This document shows positions 44,430 through 57,668 of a stretch of DNA of 64,000 bases, in pieces. Location: positions 286,060-350,059 of the forward strand of contig JAJNNY010000039.1 in the NCBI GenBank assembly GCA_022453515.1, written 5' to 3'. The translations under genes were made by a program, and so were the position numbers. The DNA comes from Astrocystis sublimbata (lineage: Eukaryota > Ascomycota > Sordariomycetes > Xylariales > Xylariaceae). How positions within the stretch are numbered: position 1 is the first letter of the stretch; each line of letters starts with the position of its first letter. The notes under the pieces are model-generated. The model saw only the letters and a program-made list of their open reading frames with translations. It had not been told where the DNA came from and did not search any database.

Positions 44430-47400
44430 TTATGACGCAGCTGCGCTTTCGGGAATCTTGGACACGAGTTTCTCCGCCAGGCTGTTGATCGACGCGGCGT
44501 TGGTGATGTCAAGAGTCGTGAGTTCCGCCCCCAACTCTACACGCACCCAGTTGCGCAATTCAACCGCCGCCAGAGAGTCGGTCCCGTACGCGAGGAGGGA
44601 TTTGGCCGGTTCCATCTCCGTCTCTAGCCGCAGAATCTTGGTCAGTTGTGAGACCAGAAGTTCGACCGCCATCTTGGCAAGTGCAGTCCTGTCCGACTTG
44701 GCCTTGACCATCATAAGGAACGTGCGAATCTCCTGATCGGCCTGGCTGCCCTCCCCTGCCGAGGCACCGGCCGAGCTCGCCACAAACAGATGTGCGAATC
44801 TCGCTTCTCGGCTCAGATCCGAATGCGATGGGAGCGGGAAGGATATGCCCGTGACGAGCTGTGCGGATGTGGCACGGTTGATAGGGGCGGTCTGCTGTAA
44901 GACGGAGTAGCAAAGGATCTTGCGCAATGTTCCCTCATAGATGGGTTCCCACTGGGTCCTGTCGAAATGACTATCCATACCTCCTTGTTCAGCGATATAC
45001 CCCACGTCCTCGATCAGGCCAAGATCGACGGTATTCGCTCGTAGCCCGAGCGATTGGCGGTAGTAAGCGAACGCGTCTAAGAACGTATTACCAGCGGAGT
45101 AATTCGTTTGCCCTTTCTTCCCAACGATTCCCGATATGCTGGATAGCATAGTAAAGAACTCGAGCGGCTGACTCTGCTGTAGTGAAACATGATGCAGGTT
45201 CCATGTACCGTGCACTTTGCCATAGATGGCAGCATGGTACTCCTCCAGGCTCATTGTCTCGTAAGGCTTGTCCTGCCAGGTTTAACGTGGTCAGTGGTGG
45301 TTCAGAAGGAGCACCGTGATGATGGTGTTTGTGATGATGGGGTCGAGCGTCATGGTGGTTTAAGGAAGTAGGCGATGCTCAGACATTGACTTACCCTTAA
45401 AACCATAGCCCCCATGATGACACCCGCCACAGCCGGTGTAGCCTCCGAGAATACCTTTTCCACAAAGTCCCTATTCCCAGCGTCGCCCTTGGCTTCTGTG
45501 ACAGCACAGCCGTAGGCTTCGCAATTCAGAATTGTTTTGGCTGATTGCTCATCGTAAATGCCACTGCGCGAGCATACGATGATGTGCTTAGCACCGTGGC
45601 GTGCCATATGGATCGCCAAGTTGCCGCATAGACCCTTCAGGCCACCCACAATCAGATAAGAGGCATCGCCACGGAGGCACAATTGATCAAGCGCCGGCCG
45701 AATAGGAACCTCTACATCCCGTCGCCCCATATCAGAAACGACAACCTTGCCCATGTGACGTCCGCTACGGATGTATGCAAGGGCGGATCCGACCTCGTCA
45801 AAACCAAATGTAGTAATTGGGTGCACAGGACCGATGTGTCCCGAATTGACGAGATCAAATATTTGATCTAACAATCTAAAAGCGGGAGATTAGCAACGAC
45901 TGTCATGAAGTGCCCGAGAGAGTTTGGTTAAGTCCTACCTTTCGATAAGGGCATCGGATATGTCATTGGTGTACGAGAAATCCATGGCCCGGAACGAGCA
46001 GTTACGATCAAATGGCTCCATGGAAAGACTGTTGCGGTCGACAATGTCCTTTTTCCCGATTTCAACCATGATACCGCCATCTGCACAGATACGCCACGAC
46101 TCGTCAAGCATCTCTCCCGTAAGGGAGTTCAAGATGACATCAACACCTCGCCCACCTGTTGCGCGGAGGATTTCTTTAGCGAATCCGGTGTGACGAGAAG
46201 AGAACATGTGCTCTCGCGGGATACCAAAGTTTTCGGCTAAGAAATTTCGCTTCTCCTCTGTCCCGACCGTGACGTAAATCTGCGTCTATTAGTATCGAGC
46301 ACTCTATCTGTCAGCGTACTATTTGGACAGGGTGAGACTTACTTTAGCCCCGATATACTGAGCTAGCTGGATGGCTGAGATATCAACACCACCAGATGCA
46401 GAGTGGATGAGCACGGACTGGGATGCCGTTAGTATCGATACGCCTAACAGAATCCACGGGAGAAACTACCTGTCCCTTCTTCAGGTTGGCCATATCGAAC
46501 AAGGAGTACATCGAGGCAAGGTAAACAGATGGTATTGTCGCAGCATCCTATTATCAATTAGTGAGCACAATTGCTTGCAAGGAATTACTTGACTCGACAA
46601 GGTCGCTCACCTCAAAGCTCATGCTATCTGGAATGGCGTGGGCTCGGCCAGTAGGGACCTGAAGACGATTTGCGTAGCTCCCGTTGTTCAAGAAGCAGAC
46701 ACGTTCGCCGACCTTGAACTTTGTTACCCCTGGCCCAAGTCTCGTAACAACTCCTGAGGCTTCGTAGCCAAGGGTGTACTCGTTCTCGGGAACGATTCCC
46801 ATTGTCACGGCAACATCCTATTAGTTTCGATGCGTTAGTATCAATGCAGACAATGCTTCACGGATCATCAGATCTACCTTGAAATTGACTCCAACAGCCA
46901 TGATCTCAACTTCAACTCTTCCATCCTGCACGGGGACTTCACTAGTATTTGTCTCGTTCCAAGTCAAACTCTGGAAAGTGCCCAGTCTTTCGACGCGCAG
47001 TGAAACAGGCCGAGGATTCTCGCGAAGCGACTGTGGTACTGGCTCCGCGCCCTCAGCTTCCTGTCGCTTGAATTCGTTGACTTGGAGGTCGGGGACAAGG
47101 CGATGAATGTAGAGAAGGCCTTCGCGCTCCGCGAATTCTGTTTCGATGTTTTTCTTTGGCCATTCACCTCTCAGAGAAGCGAGAAGCTCGGTGATGATGC
47201 CTGCAGTCGTATCCTCGGCTGTGCTGGACTGCACATCGAGGCAAACCAGTTTGGCGTTGGCATCTTCCATGCGCACCACACGGAACAGCCCGTGTGCAAG
47301 TGCTGTGTCGGGGTTCGTCACCTGATACTGGGCGCCCTGAGTCACCCAAAGTATGACAGCACCAGTACTAATCAGAGCCTTCAACCCTTCCCACTGTTGG

Positions 47401-50400
47401 TTGCCAATCTTGGTCATGACTGGAGTGTCCAATTCATCAAGAACAAGTACTACGCTCTTGGAAGTCACGTCCGGGAAAGAGCATGTTTGATTTAACACAT
47501 TCCACCCATTCTCCTCGAGACCGACACGTAGAGCAGTTGAGAGCTCTGGGGCACCATCTTGAAAACGCGCGACGACAAGGTCTCGACGGGCTGTATTGTC
47601 TAGTTCGGCTGCCTTGACTCGGGTCAAGTAGGCTGCTATACCAGAGGTAGACATAGGGATTTCCAACGATGTACCGAGCTCCTGGGCTGCCATTAGGGGC
47701 TGAACTTTCTTCGAGACAAAGGCCTCGTCCGATGGGTTCTGGGCAAATTCCGCCAACATCTTCTTGTCCACTTGCAGGTCAGATGTATCACCGGCTGAGC
47801 TGGCAGGTGTTGAAACAGTTGGCGGGGTCGCGATCGCGTCGGACACTGTTAGGATAGAACGCGTGGGCGTTATAACAGTGCTATTGTGACCAGAAAATCT
47901 AGGCGTGCTAGGTAAGACAACACCATTCACGGATTCATTCTCGTGCTCACTTGCGGACTCTGACTGAATAAAGGCAGCTTCATGTTGCGTCCATAACACA
48001 AAACTGCTGGGAGCCAGAAGCGGCTTGATGTTCTGTGTGAGGGTGGTGACGTCGATGTCTACATCGGAAGACATCTTCACAATGACAAGATTGTATTCCC
48101 CCTCGGTCAAGCCTAGCCTCTCGCTGTCGGGCTTAATGACGTAGAAGGCAGAGTTTCTCTTGCTCTCATGCGCTGTCTGGACACCTATGAGGTTCCTGGC
48201 ATCGGATGATGCGAAGTCGTACCGAAGGTAAGATGCTCTGGATGCAGCATCTCCAGCTTCAAACCACATGCAAGAAGAGTCCGACAGGTCGAGGTTAATC
48301 TCCAGCACATTCAAGGCGGGTTTCTTATGGGCCACAAGATCAATCACGTAATCATGCTTGTTCTCAGACTCAGCGACAAGCAGGCCATCCAGCCGATCCT
48401 GCGTCATGAAAGTAATGTCTGGCTTCCAGCTGATCTCGTTAAAGACGTGGGGGTCGACTTTAACACCGGTATCGAGCTTGGCGAAGCGGAGGCCTGACAT
48501 ACGCATTAAGAGAGTGCTGTTTTCTCTGCCATAAACGGCACAGTTTGCGAGATAGCTCTTTGCCTCCTCGGTCCGGCCACGACCGGTGTATTCCGAGCTA
48601 GCTACCGAAAGGCCCTCGGTCAAGTTCACGGGTACTTTGTTGATGACTGCAAACCATTTGTTAGTCAATCTCTTGTGGCTAAAAGATGCATTCGAAGATG
48701 AAATGGATTGTGCTCACCAAGGTCGTCAATAATTGAGGGCACTAAGACCGCATTGATCGAGCTTCGCTCTCCTGCCCACAGAGAAGGTGTCACGGTCTGA
48801 AAACAACCATCGAGAGCTGCCGGATGGATGGGGTAGTAGGACTGGGGATCCCACTTCGATTCGGGCTCGGAGAGCGATACCAAACTGCGACCGTGTCTAC
48901 GTCCACTTCTAGATTCGACGCTGAGGAGCTTCTGGAAACTGGGGCCAAATCCGTAACCTGCTTCTGTTTGGGCTCTGTACCACATCTGGCCAGATGTAGG
49001 GTATCGTAGGGGCGAAACCTTGTCGTCAATTGCCGATTCCCCAATGGGATCTTGAAGACGCACCAGACCTGAGCAGTGCTCAATCTCGTTGTCCCCATTG
49101 ATTGATGAGATTCGGAACTCATGCCAGACTTTGGGACCAGGTTGTTGAGTCAATGTTAGCAGGATTTCCGACTCCTTCCCATCTTCCAAAACAAGCGCTT
49201 TGTCGAACCGTGTATCTCGGAATCGGTAGCAAAGGTCATTCGCAGTAGCATCGACATAGGTTCCAGTGGTATCCAAAGCCTTTGTCTTTTGGTATAAGGC
49301 TTCAAGGGCCATGGTAATGTATCCAGACCCGGGCATCAAGACATCAGGCCCCATCTTATGATCCTTCAACCACGGGATGTCTGCCAGGTTCAACAGCTTC
49401 CGCCAAGTTGGTGTTTTCCATGAGGTCCCGAGAATCTTGCTACCAAGCAAATCATGGTTGACGAATCTCTTGAATCTCCAGTCTTTGCTAGAGGCATTCT
49501 CGTGCCAATATTTGATCGAATGATTCCAATGGTAGTTGGGAAGGTCAATGATTGTTCGCGGTCTATTGGCTAATACCGCTTGAGTATCATATTCATTGAC
49601 GTGGGCCAGATTTACAGATCCTCCAGCGACGAATAGGTGACCTGCAAGATCGAAGATTGACTTTCCGGCACCAGCACCTCTGGACCACGTCGGGAAGTAT
49701 GAGACATCAGAGCCCTGGCCTGGTAGAGCCTTCCTGATTTGTGAAATGGGCCCGGAAAGGGCACCTGATGGTCCGATCTCGATCAAGAAGTTTGGTGCAT
49801 TAGTGTCAGAAAGCATCGTGGTCAATGCCTCGTCGAACCGAACTGGCGAAACCATGTTTGCTCTCCAATACGCCGTGTCCGTAATTTTGTCCGTCATTTT
49901 GGTGCCGTGAACTGACGAGTACATGACGACCTCAGTTGAGCCGGTGAAGGGATTGAAGGCGTTGTCCAAGAGAGCTTGGTACTCTTCGCCGATAACACCC
50001 ATAAGCTTGGAGTGGTAAGCCAAGTCAACTTGCAGAAGTCTTGCGAAGAAACCTGCGCCGGATATATCGGCTCTGAGGGCTTCCAAGGCATTTTGTCTCC
50101 CAGACTATGAACTCAGAGTCAGTATCTATATGTTGAACATTGGATGAAACCAAGAAAAGCCATGGTCGTACTCACTATTGTCAAGCTCGAGGGGCTGTTG
50201 TAGCAGGCAATCCATGCGTTTCCCTCGTAATTCTTCAGGTACGCAGCTACGGCTTCAGCACCTAAGCCAACAGCCAGCATACCAACATTTGACTCGGTCT
50301 CCGACTTGCAGTTCAACGCTGCGCGACCTCTGTAGAAAGCTGCTTTGATGGCATCGGAACGAGAAAGATGACCTGAAGCATACGCCGCTGCAATCTCTCC

Positions 50401-52750
50401 AGACGAATGACCTACCACACACTGGGGTGCGATACCCCAATCCTTAAGGACAGCGAGCATGCAGATCTGCAATGCCGTCACAAGAGGCTGAGAGAACTCA
50501 GGCTGCCGAAGGTGTTCGGCCGTGCGTGGCTCAATCAATTCACCTATCACATGTTAACGGCTTGCTTTTGATAGTCGTTCGAGAAGAGAAGCTTACTTAG
50601 AAGAGACCATGTAGGAGGCTGGGGAAGACCCTGCAACACTTGGTCCAGCTCATCCAGAATCAGGCGGGTGGAAGGAAAGTAAGTAACCAAATCCTTCCCC
50701 ATTTGTGGCCATTGAGCACCTTGACCAGTAAACACAAATCCAATCCTGGGGGTTTCGGACTTCTTTTTTCCAGTGGTCAATGAGCTTTCGTCAAGATCTG
50801 TGCTTTTAGTCGTGATGAAACCCCTTCGGAAAAGTTTGGAGCGCTTTTCTGAAAGGGTATAAGCGAGATCAGCGAGATCAACGCTCACCCGCGGGTTCAT
50901 CAGATGAGTGGCGATGCCATTAACATTTGACTTCAGGGTGGTTTCATCGTTGGCCGAAAACACCAATAACGAGGGCCGATCGGCTTCTTGCCTATCAAAG
51001 TCGAAGTCGTCATCATCCGACAGATACGACGATACATGGCGTGGACCTTCAGATACGGCTGGCGCTTGTTCGATAACAACCTTGGGGGAACCAATAAGTT
51101 AGCTTCGGTTCGGTTCTACAATCCTCGATGTTGCTAAAGAGAAGAAACCCACATGGACATTGGAACCGCCATATCCAAATGAGTTCACACTTGCGCGTCG
51201 TATAGAGCACTCAGGCCATGGAAGAGCAGTCCGTGAAGCTTTGACTTTCCAACTGGCGAAATCAACTAATTGATGTCAGCGGCGGAACATATTCAAAAAT
51301 TCCAAAGATACCTTACTTTTGGGACTAGGATTCTCGAACGTGGGATTTCCTGGTATGAGCCCCTTTTCTATCGCCATTGTGGCTTTCATGAGGCCCGAAA
51401 TCCCTGCTGCTGGTTCCGCGTGTCCTACATTACTTTTGATCTAGCAAGATATTATGTCAGTATGCTAACTAGTGCAGAAAGATAAGGACAGAAGAAAAAC
51501 ATGGTATCAGCATTTAAATGTATGTGAACATACCGAACCAATAATCAGGGGCGTGTCTGCGGAGCGTGTGGCCGCAAATACGGAGCTAGCGCCTCCGACC
51601 TCAGTCGGGTCTCCAGCCTACGGCTTGTTAGCAGATTGATTGCAATAAACTCTGCAGACAATGATTTACCTGCGTGCCGGTTCCGTGGCATTCCAAATAT
51701 GCTGTACCATTGAAGTCGGTGATCCCAGCATTAGCGTAGGCTGATCGAATAGCCACGGCTTGGGCTTCGGCACTGGGGCTAGCGATACCAGGAGTGCGAC
51801 CATCGCTGTTATTAGCGGAGCCCCGGATAACTGCGCGAATGGGATCACCATCACGAATGGCGTCAGAGAGCCGCTTGATTATCAGGCTACTTACGGCTTC
51901 CGCTTTGACGTAGCCGTCCGCAGAAACATCGAAAGTGTGACATAGACCTGTAGGCGAATGGGCATTCCCGACGGCCCCCGTATCCATGACATGTTCTGGG
52001 TTAAGATAGAGATTGCTGGTTGCAATGATAGCCGTATCGATCTCACGTGAATGCAAGTAGCGACAGGCGACATCAACACCAATCATGCTGCCGGAACAGG
52101 CGGTATCAATGGTCATACTATACGCCCATGTTAGCTTGTATTTCTTGCTTTCGATCGGAGCGTTGCTTGCCTCGGCCCTTTGATATTTAGGAAGTGACTC
52201 AGCCTGTTTGCTAAGATGGCGCGGCCGGCTCCTACGGTGATATTCGCCGGTCGGTCTTCCGGGTCGCGTGTTTGCATGTCGGCGTAGTCTATAGTTTCGA
52301 GTTAATATCAGTGTACCTTTAAAAGGAAGAAGATAACTTGAACTTACCTGAGGCGAAAGAACCCACAAAGCAGCCCACAGGACCACCATCGAGGCTTTCT
52401 AGAGTGACACCAGAGTTCTCCAGCCCCTCAAAAACCACTTCAAGCATTTGACGTTGGTTTGGATCCATTGAGATTGCTTCCACCTTTGAGATTTGGAAAA
52501 ATGAGGCATCGAAGTCCGCTGGATCGATGCCGTCCAAGAACATACCGCCCAAAGGGCGCATAGTCCGTGGTTTATGTGAACCATCCCAGTGCCCGTCGAT
52601 ATTGAATCTGGACTTGGGGACTTTGTTTGAGGCCACTCCGCCGTTCTCGAGGAAGCTCCAGAGCTTCGTGGGATTTGTGTTTCCGCCAGGCAAACGACAG
52701 GCAAAACCAATGATGGCCACTGGCTCCTGGACGAAATGTGAAGACGCCAT
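44430..52750 (-). CDS. Highly reducing type I polyketide synthase (right copy, intact)
   Basis: Sixteen exons give about 2,440 aa. Exons: 52348-52750, 52171-52288, 51670-52117, 51534-51617, 51317-51440, 51153-51265, 50597-51080, 50176-50543, 48718-50104, 46878-48646, 46611-46817, 46470-46547, 46343-46417, 45939-46279, 45395-45875 and 44430-45272. Domain order: KS (DTACSGS Cys181, CHGTGT His318, SNVGHAEP His358), AT (GHSSGE Ser638), DH ([11 protein letters not shown]is963, LDGCFQ Asp1146), a vestigial methyltransferase region ([11 protein letters not shown] without the glycine-rich SAM loop), ER ([11 protein letters not shown]), KR (GGLKGLC; SS...YSAGN) and ACP ([11 protein letters not shown], Ser2393). 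The ER and KR nucleotide-binding glycines are partly replaced. There is no release domain. It makes a reduced polyketide chain in the cytosol; the product is unknown. Confidence 0.92.
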
Positions 52751-53890
52751 AGCTTTGAAGTAGAACGATCTAAGAGTGAAAATGGTAATTCTGTCAAGTC
52801 TTCCTGTTTTCTGACAAGAGCCGGCTTGTTACGAGTGTGAGTTCCTGCTATTGCATCGTGGAGCTGTTAAGAAGTGTGCTGCAGTTATATATGGCGATAA
52901 AACACAGCAAGTTGGATATGATCTAACGAGCTGCGCCATCAATTGTTTGCCTATACAAGGCAGCAGTATCGGTGATCAGCGACATAACAAACAAGACTCT
53001 CTACTGTTATCGCATGCACGGTTACTCTTTCGAAGCCTCCGAAGTCCGCTCTGCTGCGTCATAGTGGCAAACTGTGGCATGGCGTTCAACTGATACCAAC
53101 CACCACTGATGATGCTATTGGCACAACTTGTGTGTAATTGGCCCTTAGTAAGAGTCAGACTCTGACAATACGTCGATGATGTTCTTCGATTATACTGAAT
53201 GCATGCAAACGGAAGCCTTTTTTTTGTTCGGTGGTTGATGTCCGAGGCCGAAATCCCGTCATGAGGCTCATACGAAGTCTACCGCAGGCGATGCGTCGTC
53301 AGCTGATGAGACATGAGAGTAGTAAGATCAAAGTCGTAAAAAAACAGAGAACAGGTTGGGTAGAGGTTTCTATGGCGATAAGAAGCTGATAATCTTGCGG
53401 TTGCATGAGGGATAAGCTTACAATACCTCTAGGTCATTCGCCATGCATAAGTTGTTAACCCACATTACGTTGCATATATGGAGATGAAGATTATCGGGGT
53501 TTTATCCCGACCCACTTACATTGCTACATTGAATTGGTAGGCTTATTCGATTCCTCACCTAGTCATGCAATGTAGCTCTGTAACTTTCTTTTAAGGCCCT
53601 CTAATTGGAGGCACAAGATCTGACGTACATGAGATCGAAGTTGAGCTCCTATCCTCCAACAGTTTATTTGTTGATCTAGATTTAACGTGAATCTTTTATC
53701 GTGCCTCTTCGTCAGATATTCGGATGTCATAGTGCGAGGATAATCGAATTGAGCATATTACGAGGAACGCCCTTTACCATCCATATGATATCAAGTTCCC
53801 GAATTATCAGAAGATTTTCTTTGCTATAGATCAACTCTCTGTGCTTAGTGGCTTTGAAAGGTCGAATTCTACGTGCATGAATATTCTAAG
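52751..53890. promoter_or_regulatory. Divergent promoter of PKS and hydrolase, right arm
   Basis: Mirror of 23258-24397; no gene seen. Confidence 0.5.
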
Positions 53891-55067
53891 ATGGCTCCTA
53901 TCAGCGCATTTCAAGTCATAGAATGCCGGACGATCGACAACACGACCATTCGGGGATGTTTCTATGCAGTTGCTGGTCCGGCACCCGCAATCATCATGAC
54001 ACCTGGGGTAAGTCTTAAAACATCGAGATAGAACTCATAATCGTCCGATGCTCCACTCGAGTTGTACAAAACTACTGATGCAGCATGCTAAATCTGTTGT
54101 AGTTCAATTGCGTGAAAGAGATGCTCCTGCCAGATGTTGCGGAAGTATTCCAATCATCGGGTTTCAACGCTTTCATTTACGATCCTCGAAACATCGGAGA
54201 TAGTGACGGATCACCAAGAAACCAGATTGATCCCTTGCGACAAGCTGAGGATCTCACAGGTAAGCAGTTTGCATTCAAACGTCATAGACGTCAGCTCACA
54301 TGTCGGTATCACTGGCAGACATCATCACACACATCAGTGCTCTCCCAAGTGTCGATGCATCGCAAATTACCCTTTGGGGCATGTCATTTGGTGCCACGGT
54401 CAGTGCTTGCACAGCTTCTCTGGATCGTCGCGTCAAAGCACTAGTGATGGTCTGTCCTATTCTAAGCTTCGTAAAGCCCGAAAAGCGTGAAAAAGCCTTC
54501 GTTCAAATCATCAAGGACCGGCAATCCCAACTTCGCGGCAACGAAGCGTTCACGCTGCCGCCTTTCAATGCCAGGGGCGAGAACCCAATCGGGATGGCGG
54601 GCTCGGGAGGGCCCGGCGGCCTCGAATCGTTCCAATTCATGAATGCCGTGATCGATAGGGGCGCGCCCAGCTTTCGCAATCGCATCACTCTGCAGTCGTA
54701 CTACAAGTTGGCACTGTTCGAGCCGAAGTCACTGCTTTGTATGCTTGATGTGACACCCGTCATGATGATTGTACCTGAGTTAGGTAAGTTGAGATCCTCA
54801 GTTTTGAGAGTCCGTTGCAGCGCACGAAAAGAGATTGCTATGAATATGGACAATTAGAAGTTTGAAGACTAATGAATCACTATAGATGCCATGTCGCCAC
54901 CCGAGGAGCAAATTGAAGCTTTTGAGAAGTTCCAGCAGCCCAAGGAGTTGTATACTGTCAAAGGCAAAGGACATTTGACCGTCTTGAGCGGAGATGGTTC
55001 GGAAAAGGTTTCGCAGGCACAGATTCAGTTCCTGGAGGCAATTCTTCACGGAGGGCTCGCTGATTAG
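53891..55067 (+). CDS. Alpha/beta hydrolase of the polyketide-transferase-like type (right copy)
   Basis: Exons 53891-54007, 54103-54259, 54319-54783 and 54886-55067 give the same 306-aa protein as the left copy. The second intron (54260-54318) was chosen because the join EDLT-DIITHIS matches the usual family sequence; a nearer acceptor at 54294 would leave only a 35-base intron. Confidence 0.85.
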
Positions 55068-55865
55068 ATCAGAGTCTCATTGGGACAATAACTATAGATA
55101 GACTTTAATGGCCATACCTGTTTGATCAATATTAGTACCTAAGTGCCTAGGTAATATTTGGCTCACGTAAACTGTAGCGGGCGCATCAAGATCTCTCGCC
55201 CACCTTCTACCAACTTGTAAAGAAATGTAATTGTGTCTTGATGTCCTGGGTCGAGTCTGGCATCAAGTGGGCAGCTCCTTTCCGAATAGCAAATTGCAGG
55301 ATTTGTCATTGCTTCGCCGCAATCATCGCGTACTTACACATAATACAGTTAGGAGTTGTGACAACATCATTCAGGGACTTTTACTAGGTACCTGGTAGTT
55401 CCCCGCCATTCCGCATTAGCCGCAGGTATCCATGTACTGTACTATTTACCGGGACCTAATGCAAGGAAGGAAACGGGACCCACGGCTGCCATGTGCTAAT
55501 GCAAGTAAGCTGCAAGGTAAGCTGTAAGCAGAGCTTAGCGCCATGTGCGATGTAAGCTAGAGCGAAGTTCCTATTCTCTCGCATGCAACGGACCTGAGGC
55601 ACTGCTGATGGAATGACGCACTCACGTAAACTCACGTAACTCATGAAGTACGCTTACCAAGAATTGATTGAGTGATGAACGATTACCAAGCCCCTGAGAC
55701 ACGAAAGGCTTTGGTCCACTGAGACATGACCATAAGAAACACTAGTATTTATTTGCTCCCTCGCCTGGTGAGGTTTATATAGAGCCTTTGAAAACCATCA
55801 TTGAATATCATCATCCAATACCATTATCCGAATCACAACGGAAGAAACAGCAACATACATTCATC
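55068..55865. promoter_or_regulatory. Upstream region of SDR, right arm
   Basis: Mirror of 21283-22080 with the same GCTTAC repeats (as GTAAGC on this strand, near 55505-55557). Confidence 0.4.
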
Positions 55866-56801
55866 ATGGCATCCCAAACAGTTGTTCTCATCACCGGCAC
55901 CACGCGGGGTATAGGCGAAGGTATCTTGAAGGAGTACCTCGCCAAGCCAAACCACATCGTCATCTCAGCGAATCGCGATCCCAGCAACACCGCATCACAG
56001 GTTCTACTAAAGTACCCCACGGCCCAGAACACCAAGCACATTCTAGTCAAGGTCGACTGCGATACTCCCACAGATCCCGCCAATGCCGTCAAAGAGCTAG
56101 CCTCTCAGGGGATCGACCATGTAGACATCCTCATTGCCAACGCTGGCATCGCCCTACTGTGGACCAGTGTTGCCGAGGTCAAGCCCGAGGAGATCCAGAA
56201 GCACCTGGAAACCAACGTCTATGGCTTCCTTCACCTGTTCCAGGCTTTCTTGCCTGTGCTGCAGCGCTCCAAGAAGCCTACTTGGGTGACTATTGGTTCA
56301 TGTGCCGCTTGGCTCACGGTATGTATAACACCACAATTCATAAATTTTATAAAATTTTCAAAGGGAAAGCCCCGCTGACCATGCCACAGTGAGTAATCGC
56401 AATCGGAGCGAAAAGCCGATGATGTTGTACTGATAACGCGTAGGGAAATGATCCCGATGAAAAACGCTGCCTACGCGCCGACAAAACTTATGACGCACTG
56501 GTATACCAAGGCGATGCACATCGAGCACCCAGAGCTCTGCGCATTCCCCATCGACCCGGGGTGAGTGAAACTACACCAACCCGATTAAGTAGCAACGGCC
56601 CTGAGACTAATCCCATTTTCCCAAATTAGCTGGGCGCAGACCGATCTGGGCAACCGAGGCGCTGCTGCGTTCGGCTTCGAGCAAGCTGCCGTGCCTGTCG
56701 CCGACAGCGCCGGCGGTATTGTCAAGGTTGTGGATGCAGCTACGCGCGAGACTCATGGCGGCAAGATGTGGACTCACGATGGCAAAGATGTTGCGTGGTA
56801 A
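55866..56801 (+). CDS. Short-chain dehydrogenase/reductase (right copy)
   Basis: Exons 55866-56322, 56364-56388, 56444-56560 and 56630-56801 give the same 256-aa protein as 20347-21282. No difference from the left copy was seen. Confidence 0.87.
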
Positions 56802-57668
56802 TCGCAAAGGTATCAGAACGAGCGACTGTCGCCTCATGGCCGGTGTTTAAGAACTCCTTTGTGGATTAGCCCCGCGCAATTAGCTACTCTAGAATTACCA
56901 TGATTTTTTGACCTCTTATTTATCACGTCGATTCTATGCAAGCAAAGCTGGTTTTATCTGATAACCCAAAAGCACCTGGTGAGATGATCGTTCACTGCAT
57001 CATCCCTAGGTACCTAGTTGTTCGGGAGGGGTGAACTAATTATGAGCCCTGCAGTTAGTTTTTTTGAATAAGGACTACCTAGTTCGTGTTGCAGGTGCCC
57101 TGTCATGCACTAGGTATTGTACGGTTGACCAGTGTCCGTAGTGCTAATATAGCCCACTTCGGCTGGCGCGCAACTAAGACATTGATTTATACTATCGCGT
57201 GAGAGCTGTTTTTGGACTGAAGTTCATAAGCAACGAGACAAGATCTATACACACAACGCAATGAATCTTTTAAGCGTATATCGTGTTATGTTAGGTACCT
57301 GCAAGTACCAGATAAAAAAGCTCGACCCATAAATTCCCACCAACTTACCTATGTGTGTATCAATTTGTAGGGGCAGTTTGGAGAAATCGGATGAATGCGG
57401 ACTACATGATTCCAACTTGCTGATATTGATTCAACCATGCCGCTGTACATTTTAGGCTCATAGCTGCAATCTTTACAGGCACAAGAAGAATAACACATAC
57501 TATCAAACGACATCATGCCTAGCAATGCATTGTTACTATCTAGCTCAAGAAACTTGAAAGAAATGGTCTAGTCTATTGAAAAGAATAAGAAAGTAGTCAG
57601 TTGCCTATCAGAAAAGTCTAAAACTTCATACAACCATGTGAATGGAATAGTAGAATGAACCGAAGGAA
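56802..57668. other. Intergenic region, right arm (mirror of 19480-20346)
   Basis: 3' flanks of two convergent genes; nothing else seen. Confidence 0.5.
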
